The notes beneath the pieces were generated by a model. It had not been told where the DNA came from. It was given only the letters and a program-made list of their open reading frames with translations, and did no database searches. From Papaver somniferum (taxonomy: Eukaryota > Streptophyta > Magnoliopsida > Ranunculales > Papaveraceae): a stretch of 64,000 nucleotides of DNA. The stretch covers positions 124,665,302 to 124,729,301 of the forward strand of contig NC_039363.1 of NCBI RefSeq assembly GCF_003573695.1, in the 5' to 3' direction. A program made the position numbers and the translations under genes. Shown piece after piece: positions 24,040-33,868 of the stretch (positions within the stretch are counted from its first letter, which is position 1; each line of letters starts with the position of its first letter).

Positions 24040-25620
24040 TTTTTCAGGACCAAAATCGTGAACCTGGAAGTTCGAAGTTATTGAGAATATTCTCATGGAA
24101 TCTTACCAGTAAATGGTTGGATTCATCGTTTTTGCGAACTTTCAGACTTATATAGTAGTCCGCTCCTGACCAGGTTTCAATCTCGGAGGCATTTTCTTTC
24201 TCGATGTTGACGAATTTTTGTGTGTTTAAGGTTTCTGAGAATATTCCTATGGAATCTTACCCATGAATGGTTGGATTAATCATTTTTGCGAACTGTCAGA
24301 CTTATATAGTAGTCCCCTCCTGGCCAGGTTTCGATCTCGGAGCCATGGTATGCATAAAATATGCCAAAATAGGGTTTGTTTAAGGTTTCGGGAAATATTC
24401 CAGAGGAATGTTACCTGTAAATGGATGGATTCATCGTTCTTACGAAGTTTCCGACTTATATTAGTCCACTCACGGCCAGGTTACGATCTCAGAGCCAGGG
24501 TATGCATACAATATGCCAGAATATCTAGGGTTTGTTTAAGGTTTCGGAGAATATTCCTAAGGAATCTTACTTGTAGATGATGGATTCATCGTTTTTACCA
24601 AGTTTTCGACTTATAGTACTCCACTCACGGGCAGGTCTTGATCTCGGAGCCAGCGTATGCATACAATATGCTAGAATATGGTTTGTTTAAGGTTTCGGGG
24701 AATATTTCGAAGGAATCTTACCTGTAAATTGACGGATTCATCGTTCTTACGAAGTTTCCGACTTATAGTAGTCCACTCACGGCTATGTTTCGATCTCAAA
24801 GCCGGGGTATACATACAATATGCCAGAATAGGGTTTGTTTAATGTTTCGGGGAATATACTCCAAATGAATCTTGCCTGTAAATGGATGGATTCATCGTTC
24901 TTAATTACGAAGTTTCCGACTTATAATAGTTCACTCACGTCCAGGTTTCGATCTCGGGGCCAGGGTATGCATACAATATGCTAGAATAGCTAGGGTTTGT
25001 TTAAGGTTTCGGAGAATATTCAAAAGGAATCTTACTTGTAGATGATGGATTCATCGTTTTTACCAAGTTTTCGACTTATAGTACTCCACCCACGACCAGG
25101 TTTTGATCTCGGAGCCAGGGTATGCATACAATATGCCAGAATATGGTTTGTTTAAGGTTTCAGGGAATATTCCGAAGGAATCTTACATGTAAATGGACGG
25201 ATTCATCGTTCTTACGAAGTTTCCGACTTATAGTAGTCCACTCACGAATGGGTTTCGATCTCAAAGACAGAGTATGCATACAATGTGCCAGAATAGGGTT
25301 TTTTTTAAGGTTTCGGAGGATATCCCGAAGGAATCTTACATATGAACATATGGATTCATTGTTCTTATCAAGTTTACGACTTATAGTAGTCTACTCACAG
25401 CCAGGTTTTGATCTCGGAGCCACTTTCTTTCTCTAAGTCGCCATAAAAGGGTTTGCTTAAGGTTTCATCGTTCTTACGAAGTTTTCGACTTGTAGTAGTC
25501 CAAGTTTCGAGCTCGGAGCCACTTTCTTTCTCGAAGTCACCAGAAAAGGGTTTGTGTTAAGGTTTCAGAGAATACTCCATGGAATCCTACCGAATATTGG
25601 TTAAATTCGTCGTTCTTACT
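24040..25620 (+). repeat. About ten copies of a ~154-bp tandem repeat
   Basis: The marker GAATATTCC..AGGAATCTTAC recurs at about 24086, 24238, 24392, 24548, 24700, 24851, 25014, 25163, 25318 and 25567, a period of roughly 150-160 bp. Each unit also contains a GATTCATCG word, CGACTTATA, GATCTCGGAGCC and TATGCATACAATATGCC. Units differ by about 10-20 percent. The open frames at 24263-24580 and 25122-25436 simply read through the repeat. It is internal to the CACTA element and close to nucleosome length. Confidence 0.85.
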
Positions 25621-25632
25621 AATTTTCCGACT

Positions 25633-25900
25633 AGTTTGAAGTATGAACCCTCCCGGAGCTTGTTGGCTCAAAGTTTGTATGTTGTTATACCACATTTTAA
25701 TTTCGAATCAAGACTAAGCTTCATATTTATCTATTTCGATGATGTATAATGGTAAGTTTGAAGTCAGAACCCTCCCGGAGCTTCTTGTCTCATAGTTTGT
25801 ATGATGTTATACCACATTTGAAGTTTGAATGGACACTGCGCTTCATATTTATCGATTTCGGTGATGTATCCAGCTAAGTTTGAAGTTAGGACCATCCAGA
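25633..25900 (+). repeat. ~123-bp tandem repeat, just over two copies
   Basis: Units begin GTTTGAAGT followed by AACCCTCCCGGAGCTT at about 25633 and 25758, with a diverged third start near 25876. Each contains TGTTATACCACATTT and CTTCATATTTATC. It adjoins the 154-bp array and is a different sequence. Confidence 0.75.
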
Positions 25901-27440
25901 ATTTCGTGGTCCATCTCTAGTAATCTTATAACCTTAGTTTACCAGTGTAAACTAAAGCTACTTCATGACCTGGATGACTTGTCAAAATTACTTCATGACC
26001 TATGCGACTAGTCGAAATTCAAACCGGAAGCACAAAGAGAAAGCACAAAAACACAAAGAGAAAGCACAAAGAAACACACCAATTATCAAATTCATTTTTT
26101 CATTTTCCCGATTCATTCTTATACATTTTTTGGATATTTTTATATCAGAATGTCGATAACAATGTCATAAATTTATTAATATTTTTTTTGGATTTTTTTC
26201 CATGTGGAAGGTTGATAATTAAACCAAAATCATGAGTTCGTACTAACACAAAGAGAAAGCACAAAGAAAAACACTTTCCTTGATCCGTATGACACTCTTA
26301 AATCAAATCTTTGCGTCCAAAAATCTTGATAATCCGTATGACACTCTTAAATCATATCTTTCACCGTCCAAATTCTTATACATAAAAAAGTTTTTTTCTC
26401 TCACTTCTCTTCACTCACTTTCGTTTCCTCTCTTACCTTCCGTCTCTCTAAAACAGAAGAAAACCCTAACTGTCGGATGAAAAAAACTCCATTAAATCTA
26501 TCGGATTTCAAAATTTCAACAAATCTATCAGATTCTAAGAAATTGGATCTAAATAAGAAAGACATAAACAGATGAAGAAAATCATTTCCTCCATTTCCTC
26601 CTCTTTTCTACTCCGTTCTCTGTCTGATGTGATGACTTTCAAGGGTCTGAGTGATGTTGATTATGGTGGAGAAATGATTCGAAGAAGGTGATTGTTGCTG
26701 ATTTTCATGGGAATGATTCAAGATGAGTATGGGGGTTTTGAGATTGAAATCAAGCCGATGTAAATCGTTGCTGCAGCTGCTGTTAAGAAGATGAGAAACG
26801 AGTGATGAATAGAGAGGATTGAATAGGGTGGAGATTTTGTCATTGCTACTGCTACAGATCGAGGAGAAGAGAAGGATTACTCTGAATAGAAGCTAGGGTT
26901 GGTGTGATTCGATTTGACAGTGACGATTTGAAGATTGTTGGTTTCCATCAAGAATAGAAAATCTAGGGTTTGTGTTTGCTGTTGGTTTGTGATGAAATGG
27001 ATGGCTATTTGAGAGTCTGAGAAGGAATTTATGATATTAATGGGTTTTTGCAGTAATGAATTTGAAGTTGCATCCAGTGGTTGATTTGTTGGTGGGTGAT
27101 ACCAATTGGGTGACGGTGGAATTGAGATGGGTTTTATATGAATTTGCAAATGTGGTTTGTGGTTCTGCTGAGCTAGAAATCAAAAGAACCGCAAAAGAGA
27201 TGATTGAGCTCATGGTGCAGTTGCAGCTGGATGCTTAGATTTATGGGAGAGAGGATGCTTAGATTTAGTATTCGAATGTGAGAAGTTGTTGTAATTGCTT
27301 TCGTATTCTTTTATCTGGGACAACATTGGTCTGATGGATACCAACAAATTGTTTTCTACACCAATCAACAACAATTTATAGAGAACAATTGCAATACCAT
27401 ATTCCTAAAGTTAAAATTAGCAAGTTTTCTTTCTGTTCTG
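25901..27440. other. CACTA interior without recognised gene
   Basis: There is a short duplication of AAAGAGAAAGCACAAA (26033-26070 and 26248-26265) and a repeated CCGTATGACACTCTTAAATCA (26283-26355). Open frames at 26877-27149 (minus) and 27056-27238 (plus) have no recognisable domain. This could be another captured exon, but I cannot name it. Confidence 0.35.
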
Positions 27441-27444
27441 AGGG

Positions 27445-28560
27445 TTTCAGAGATTATATTCCTTGTTTGGATAATGTTGAAGAGATCAATAAACTTAGTT
27501 CAACTGAGAAATAGGAGAAATTTGAATGGCATTGTCCTCGAATAGATGATCGATAAGCTTAGATCAACTGAGGTTGAATTGTTTAGTTCCGCCACGGAAG
27601 GTTATAAAACATCGATTCCATAGCTAAAAAGCTGAGACAAGGTACAACTTATCAAATGGATGAAGTGTTAGTTTAACTGTTTTAATCTAGTAGCTTAACA
27701 TTTGACAAAAATGTTATTATGATTTTACTTAACTCAGATTTTATGTTATCTTGTCAGATGGTTCCTGAATTTGCATTTGGTAATCATACTCGAGTTGTAT
27801 TGGACGTTGGATGCGGAGCTATAAATAGAGCAGTCACATTTGGAGCTTTTTTGCTTTCAAGAAATGTGACTGCTCTATCTATAACACCAAAAGAGTTCAT
27901 GAGAATCAGATTCAATTTGCTCTCGAGCGTGACGTGCCGCAATGGTGGAAGTTTTCACAACACGACGTTTGATGTATCCAAGCCAGGCTTTCGAGTTGAT
28001 ACATTTTTCAAGGTGCAGAATCAATTGGACTCGTGATGGTAAGTCATTGCACGATGAACTACTATAAATTAAAACAGAGAAATGTGATTGTTGCACTTAT
28101 ATAGTATGACAGTGATGGTTACAAATTGTTTTCCTTTGTTTCCTTGAACTCAAGAGTTGGTGATCTCTAAAAAATCTCCACTAAGATATCATATTGGTTT
28201 CCTACTCATCTAGCTAGAAAAATGACAAAGATGTCAGACTGAAATTGGTCTTTCAAATTTGTCATGACTTCAGATTTTTATACTGAATAATTTTTTTCTC
28301 TTTGGTGGAGGATATTTTGCTTGGGCAGCATAGACGGTCTATAAGCATGAATTGCCCTTGCAGGAACAATGGAAAGGTATCATCACAGTATGTATTATGG
28401 ATGTTCTACCTCGAATGGCTAGTTATTTTTCTTAACATGAACGTTTTTGAGAATATTTTTCTCAACCTTACGAATTTTCTTTCTTTGCAGAAATGGAGGA
28501 CCTTACTACTCGTCTTTGCTGGGAGCTTGTTAAGAAAGAAGTTAAAGAAGTCCCACTATA
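27445..28560 (+). pseudogene. Captured fragment of a plant putative methyltransferase (PMT, DUF248 family)
   Basis: Three pieces line up with the plant PMT family of Golgi methyltransferases (QUASIMODO2-like, pectin-related). The hallmark DYIPCLDN is at about 27452-27475. Then, after a splice-acceptor-like CAG, come VPEFAFGNHTRVVLDVGCG and FGAFLLSRNVTALSI (27757-27900), the S-adenosylmethionine-binding region. Finally EMEDLTTRLCWELVKKE lies at about 28493-28545. Between them are intron-like spacers, stops and frameshifts, and most of the roughly 600-aa protein is missing. A 17-bp inverted duplication interrupts the SAM motif after DVGCG. It lies inside the CACTA element on the same strand as the TNPA-like remnant, so it was probably acquired by the transposon. 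It is not a working enzyme. Confidence 0.75.
27825..27878. repeat. 17-bp perfect inverted repeat in the captured methyltransferase
   Basis: Bases 27825-27841 and 27862-27878 are exact reverse complements (AGAGCAGTCACATT and AATGTGACTGCTCT cores) around 20 nt. The right arm matches the family protein (RNVTALSI). The left arm is extra sequence inserted after the glycine motif, so it looks like a template-switch copy of the right arm. Confidence 0.75.
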
Positions 28561-29125
28561 AGATGATGATTAAAGAGTGTCAAGAATCCTATAAAGCATT
28601 GAGTGATCGAGTGGTGCAGCTAGAGGTGAGAATTTAACTTGTCTTTTATTAGGTCTCCTTTTCTTGATAAACTCAAACTCGATAATGCCCCTCATACTGC
28701 TGATTGGTCTTAATATAGGGAACGAAATCAAAATGTGTCTGCAATGGAGTCTTACCCTCTCACATGTTAAGTCCCAGCAACAATCATGAGGCTAGCACTA
28801 GCAGAAATGTTATCTGTAATGAAAGAGACTCAACTGATACCACTCCAAGTCATGTCAAAAACAAAATGAGGTTCAAGTGCCAAAGAGATTCCAAGTTTGT
28901 AAGTTGTTAAGCTGGTACAAGGAGGACGAGGTGGTTGCAGAGGCTGAAATTGCTGAAACAGATCCAAGTAAGCAGATACATGGAAAACCAATCGGTCTTG
29001 GAGCCTACACTGTATGTGTGAAGGTTTCTTGTGTGGATGATGCTCTTGTCTACCAAGCTACTTCAGAATTCAGAACTGTTCATGATGTGTTTCAAATTTT
29101 ATCACATGGCCCAAAGATAGAATAA
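28560..29125 (+). pseudogene. C-terminal remnant of a CACTA TNPA-like protein
   Basis: A short coiled-coil-like exon (QESYKALSDRVVQLE, to about 28637) is followed, after broken sequence, by an 82-aa stretch at 28877-29125. That stretch contains CKLLSWYKEDEVVAEAEI, KPIGLGAYTVCVKV and a FRTVHDVF motif. This resembles the C-terminal domain that ends plant En/Spm-type ORF1 (TNPA-like) proteins, which bind subterminal repeats. Position near the right end of the CACTA element and the same orientation agree. The N-terminal two thirds are missing or replaced by the captured methyltransferase fragment. It is inferred to be non-functional. Confidence 0.6.
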
Positions 29126-30031
29126 TCTACCAATAGACTTCTTAATCTTCTGTGATCTTTTTGGAGACTTAACTTTTGGTAACAAACATATCACTGCCAC
29201 TTTTTGTATGTTTTGTGTATATCACATTGGTATGTGAATGCTTTAACTCTGGGGTTGGTTTAATTTGAATGAATCTTTCAGTTTAATCCAATTGTTTATT
29301 TACATTTCAGTTTAATCTAGTTGTTTCTTTATATTTCACAAATAGTAGTGACAAAAGTGAAATATATATTCTGAAATATGGGTTTGATCTTATTCACAAG
29401 TATTGTAAAATAGTTTATTTACAATCATAACTATGTGTTGTCCAAGATAGTCCTACTACACATAGTATAGTTGTATCAAGGTACTTCTACAATGCTAACA
29501 AGTGTACTAACTGTAATATTCACAATACTAATAAGAGTTGTGTTAGGTTATCAAAAAAAATCGAAAGAGAATCACAACATTGAAAAACTATTGTCGAACC
29601 ATGAATCACATCACCCTTTACAACACTTGTCAACCATTGTAGAAAAACTTGGACTTTCTACAATACCCCCGTTCCACAATGCATGAAATGGAGTTGTCGT
29701 AGGGGTACTGCAACTCTTATCTTGTGTCGTCAATGATGATTTTTCCCGTAGTGTCATGTATTAGCAAAAAATGAAAAGAAGTATATAAAATGATGTAGTA
29801 CATCTTTCTTTGTATCAACAATGATTGTTGATCCCTTGCTACTGTATCAACTATGATTGTTGACCTTTGCGTACACATCCGTCTATTTACTTTACTTGTT
29901 TTGCAAGTTCTTTTCTTACCTAGTTTGTTTAGATTTTCTTTTTCTTTTCTGTTTAGTCGGTTCTTGTGAACCTATTTAAAGGCTTTGCTTTCTTGTTTTT
30001 GAGACACATCTTATTATCAATATCAATCAAC

Positions 30032-30058
30032 ATTATTATTATTATTATTATTATTATT
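30032..30058 (+). repeat. (ATT)n microsatellite, left junction of LINE A
   Basis: About nine ATT units stand where the LTR text CAATATCAATCAAC ends. The same tract occurs at the same LTR position in the 3' LTR (38825-38849). Confidence 0.9.
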
Positions 30059-33000
30059 TTTTGATTCATTACCTTCTTCTTCTTATTATTATTATTATTA
30101 TTAATCAAAATCAATATTACAAGAGATGGTGGGTAGCCTAGCAACAAGTTGGGCACCAACACCTTTTTGAATAACGATTCCTAGCCTATGAAAAAGAGAA
30201 TTGCCTATCTTAAAGTTGGCATCATGTCCTACCATGCAATTCCTTAATCTCTTCAGGAAAGTTAATAAATCCGTACTAAGCTCGCCAAAAGTGGATAAAG
30301 CCAAAACACTGAACCCATATCCGAGAGAAGTGCAAACATCTAAGTATTTAGTGTTCTTGCGAGTAATTGCTGCAGAAATGGCATGACCTGGTATGAAGTG
30401 GCGTGTCTTAGCACTGGTAAACGGAGAGACCCCGATGACGTCGAGACAAACATCCTTCCCATCTACCCAATTATAAACCATGATGTCCGCTGGCCGAAAA
30501 TCCTTATTATTGATGACGCCCAAAGAAACCTCTTTTCTAGCCACAACCCCAGCTCTGTAACACATGTCTGCCATAATATCTTTTACTAAATCATGTCTGA
30601 ATTTAAGCCCGACCTCACTAGCACAATGGATAGCGTGGTCTCCAAAGATATCCATGAGTTTGCCACAACAGGTACATTTATTACCTTCCTCAAAAAGGGG
30701 TATAGCTAAACGATATTGTAAGACCGAGCTAAACTGCCTGGAACCAACTGCCTGGTTGAGCCCAGGAATAGGTATTGCCTTAAGGAAATCCATAGCATGA
30801 TCAGATCTATTACATTGCCAAACAGTAGCTTCACGTGTAGAAAAAGAAAAGCGAGTAAGTACCTTTTCCCTGATAGCTCCAAAGTAGATAGCTGCCAATG
30901 ACTTCATGTAATGGGGGGCGGCATCATTAATGTTGAAATCAGGGAGGGGGATCTCACAAGCTTGTGTGAAACTCTGTAAAGTAGTATGGAAACCAAGGCA
31001 TAAGTCGGTTGTTGCAGGCAACCTAAAAATGAATTCTGCAAATGCTGGGTCTGTGCCTGAGATGCAAGGTAACAGTACTGCATAGTATCTGTCATAGTAA
31101 GAATATCCAAACCACCATCTTTGATGGGGAGAGTGGCTAGTCGCTGTTGGACTAAGCCAAAACCAGCCCCATCTCCGACTATAAGACGACGAAGATACTG
31201 CATAAGATAATCATCAAAGCGCGTGGCAACATTATGAATCGCCTGGGGGCAAGTAGTGCGTAGGGAAAAATATAACCTCGAAACTCCAGTACAGTTGCGC
31301 AAAAGCAAAAGTTCACACTGAGGATCATGCAGCTCTTGAATCTTGTCAATGAGCTGAGAGGTTTTGTCAACCCTGTTCAACACCACATTACTACAGAAGT
31401 TCATATCTAGGCTGACTGGTCCACCAAGCAATTTAACACTATCTTTTGGCTTACCAATATTCGCAGGAAAGGCAGTATCGGAATCCCTTTTCGAGTCATA
31501 AGAGGGCCAAAATAATTCAGTCTTCGAAATATTCAGATGTAACCCGTAGACAGGTCCGTCCTCTTGGAGAATCTTCAATGCCTTAGACACTTCCAAAGTG
31601 TCACCTGCGATGGTGCCATCGTCTAAATACCAGGCATGGAAATCCAACATACAAGTGGATGCAATCTTCTCGATAAGAGGGTGCAAAGCTAAAGCAAAAA
31701 GAAGGGGACCAAGATGGTCACCCTGCTGAACCCCTTGTGTCGAGGAGAGTAAGTGCTCTTGATAATATAGTCTGGCGGGTTGCATATAGCAGAATTCAAC
31801 CCAACAAGAGATGCTAGGGCAGTGTGTTCTTACCTCACGGATAATAGTGGATCGATCAACCATGTTGAAAGCATTCGAAAAATCTATTAATAACATAGAT
31901 TTGGTGTTATCAGCTCCATGCATTTCAAGCAATCTATTCGCCGCGTGTAGAATACTCTCTCCGCCGCAAGGGATGCCAACTCCATATTGGTGATTGCCAA
32001 GATAGTTGTTCAAGGTTTTGCAAACTGAAGTAGCTGCTAACTTAGAACACAGCCTTCGCCAGATGGTTCCTACCGCAATTGGTCTCAAACCACCACCAGG
32101 TTTAAGTAGTGGGGTTAAGGGAGCACTGGCCAAAAATATACCAAGGGAAGGAGGACATTTACCTGCAATCCACAGGTTCACGACGCCAGTAATCGACAGC
32201 AGCAACTCATCAGAAATCGCAGCACCAGCTCCACTCATGGCGTCCAACAAGTGCTGAGCACGGAGACTGTCTCTGCCACAAGATGTCCCCTTGGGGAAGC
32301 TCTTTAGGGCTGCAAGTACAGACTTGGAATCAACAGTCAGGGAGGGTGTTGAAACAGCTTCAGTGGGTATAATAGGAGGTGGAGCATATGGATGTTTCTG
32401 CTGGAGTTCGAACAAGGTGTCTGCGGCAGGTTGAGCAACGCCACTAGAAGAAAGAATGCGAATTTCTGCTGTGTAGTGGCCATAACTCAGCTTTTTTTGA
32501 CAGGCTTCTAGATGTCGCTTCGTCTTCTTTTTGAAAGGAGCACGCTGTGTAGAAGCTCTTTTGGTCAGGCCAAGCAATTGTTCTACCAAACTGATGCAGC
32601 CGGCAGGTTCCCTCCAAACCAACAAAGCTTTGATTATAGAAGCAGTCTGCAACTTCTTTCTCGTACTGGAGCGTTCCTCACTGGAACTCTAAGGCTCATA
32701 CAGGTTTAGTGTACAAATTGGCAGCAGTAACAATCGTATCCAGGCCGCAATGTTCATGGGGTTAGCTAGAACAAAATCTAAAGCATACTTGAGAGAACGC
32801 GAAAAATGTAACCTGCAGTGTGGAGGAATACTAACAGTCGTAGGTATTTGTCGTTGCAGCATCAGGTTTAGTATCTCCACATTAAGGCCTGCAAACTCTT
32901 CATCACCTGCAAGCTATTCACTCACTGAAACACCTGCACCAGCGTTATCCACTGCACCAGGCGAAGCATTACGTGGTTTCGCAACACCATGAATCAGGAA

Positions 33001-33636
33001 ATCTGCACCAATTCCATTGAACGGCCCTGGAACGACACCTGCAGAATGCAACTTGTTTTTGCAGGCCTTTTTCCATGTATGAGTAGTCATGCATTTGGTG
33101 CATAACCAGGATTCCAACTCCAACAGATTGCTTTCCCATGCTGTGAAGCAGCTCTCGTTAGTCCGAATCCTTTCTATGCAAACCAATCTGGCATCCTCTG
33201 TTGGAAAGTGGTGGTCTTTCAGATGTCTTGTTAAACCACTCCTGGAGTAACCCAAACCACCAGGACCTCCTTGACAGCTATCAAAAGTTGCGAAAGGACA
33301 AGGAAGCTTATCACTCTGCAAAGATGAGGCCATGGAGGATTGGGAATCAGGGCTGTCATTCCTATGGATTCCTGATGAAGCTGAAGAACGTGTTTTGGGC
33401 ATAGAAAGACTAGGGGAAAGCTGAGAAGCAGAAAAACCCTAGAAGAACTATGCCTTGCATCCCTATATGCGATCAAACAATAAACACAGAGGAAACAAGG
33501 AGATGTATGTGTTGAATTCATGGACAAAGGCAGGGGAGATTTCTGGTTTTCAGTCGCCTGAAAATCCCCCACACAGTCGCCGGAGCTTCTCTTTCCTAGG
33601 GTTTTATTCCTAGGGAATCAGGGCTATCATTCCTAT
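30058..33636 (-). mobile_element. RLE-type LINE, copy A, inserted in (ATT)n of the 5' LTR
   Basis: This non-LTR retrotransposon lies on the minus strand, with its 5' end at about 33636 abutting (ATT)n and its 3' end in a (TAA)n/(GAA)n tail at 30058-30105. There is no poly-A tail and no APE endonuclease; the endonuclease is C-terminal and restriction-like. The first 24 bp at the 5' junction (33636-33613) repeat an internal segment (33365-33342) with one mismatch, as if the enzyme jumped on its template at the end of synthesis. The 3' end forms a hairpin around GTTGGTGCC...GGCTACCC, shared with copy B and with the SINE at 43049. Confidence 0.85.
30101..33402 (-). pseudogene. LINE A polyprotein: C2H2 finger, RT (YLDD), CCHC knuckle, restriction-like endonuclease
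   Basis: A single polyprotein of about 1,090 residues starts MPKTRSSASSG at 33402. A C2H2 finger C-x7-C-x16-H-x4-H (CPFATFDSC ... RHLKDHH) lies at residues 35-65. The RT follows with LIDFSNAFNMVDR, QGVQQGDHLGPLLFAL and catalytic HAWYLDDGTIAG, then a thumb region with KLLGGPVSLD and LLLLRNCTGVSRLYFSLRTT. The C-terminal part has a knuckle C-x2-C-x9-H-x3-C (CTCC...GDHAIHC). A PD-(D/E)xK-like endonuclease core comes next: RHD, RKEVS, RPADIMVYNW and KDVCLDVIGVSPF. The frame is broken by stops at 32914-32916 and 32689-32691 and by a shift in a T-run near 31027. The architecture is that of the R2/R4-like (RLE) superfamily. The copy is dead. Confidence 0.82.
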
Positions 33637-33654
33637 TATTATTATTATTATTAT
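33634..33654 (+). repeat. (ATT)n microsatellite, right junction of LINE A
   Basis: Six to seven ATT units lie between the LINE A 5' end and the resumed LTR sequence ATCAAATTACAAC. They represent the other side of the split target tract. Confidence 0.85.
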
Positions 33655-33774
33655 CAAATTACAACTCTAGAATCTTGATCCTTGAATCAGATTTTATTAA
33701 GTTTCTGACGAAACTTAAACTATCCTCATCCCCGACAACTAGTTTGCTTTCACCCTTATCTGTGCTACATTAGT

Positions 33775-33787
33775 TGGTATCAAATAC
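33775..33787 (+). other. Primer binding site of the Ty3 element
   Basis: TGGTATCAAATAC begins 2 nt after the 5' LTR. Its first eight bases match the 3' end of plant initiator tRNA-Met, the usual primer of plant Ty3 elements. Confidence 0.75.
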
Positions 33788-33868
33788 ATCTTTTTTAGAT
33801 TCTTATCTAAAAACAGATCCTAACATCGATTCCGCAACTAATCAAAACCCTTTTTTTCATCAACTTCA

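Larger units (their letters stand above)
22636..29753 (+). mobile_element. CACTA (En/Spm-type) transposon, 7.1 kb, TSD TCA
   Basis: The ends are CACTACGGGAAAAAT (22636-22650) and its exact complement ATTTTTCCCGTAGTG (29739-29753). Both sides are flanked by TCA (22633-22635 and 29754-29756), the 3-bp duplication of CACTA elements. Subterminal ACAACTCTT/AGTTGT words recur on both sides, as expected for TNPA binding. There is no TNPD/TNP2 transposase. Inside are tRNA-like triplicate units, a 27-bp array, a roughly 154-bp array, a roughly 123-bp array, a captured methyltransferase fragment and the end of a TNPA-like protein. It is therefore a defective, gene-capturing derivative. The perfect 15-bp terminal repeats suggest it was mobile fairly recently relative to its neighbours. 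Confidence 0.9.
29791..33772 (+). repeat. 5' LTR of the Ty3 element, split by LINE A
   Basis: The left part (29791-30058) and right part (33637-33772) flank a 3.6-kb minus-strand LINE. The left part ends in CAATATCAATCAAC followed by (ATT)n, and the right part resumes after an (ATT)n at 33634-33654. A TATTTAAAGG word at 29969-29978 may be the LTR TATA box. Confidence 0.88.

Noticed and set aside
24263..25436. Open frames of 104-105 codons at 24263-24580 and 25122-25436
   Set aside because: They read through the ~154-bp tandem repeat and share its periodic words; no protein family is visible.
27719..28036. A functional methyltransferase gene
   Set aside because: Only scattered exon pieces of the PMT family are present, with stops, a palindromic insertion in the SAM motif and a transposon context.
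31811..33404. Several plus-strand open frames of 60-83 codons
   Set aside because: They are antisense shadows of the LINE A polyprotein.
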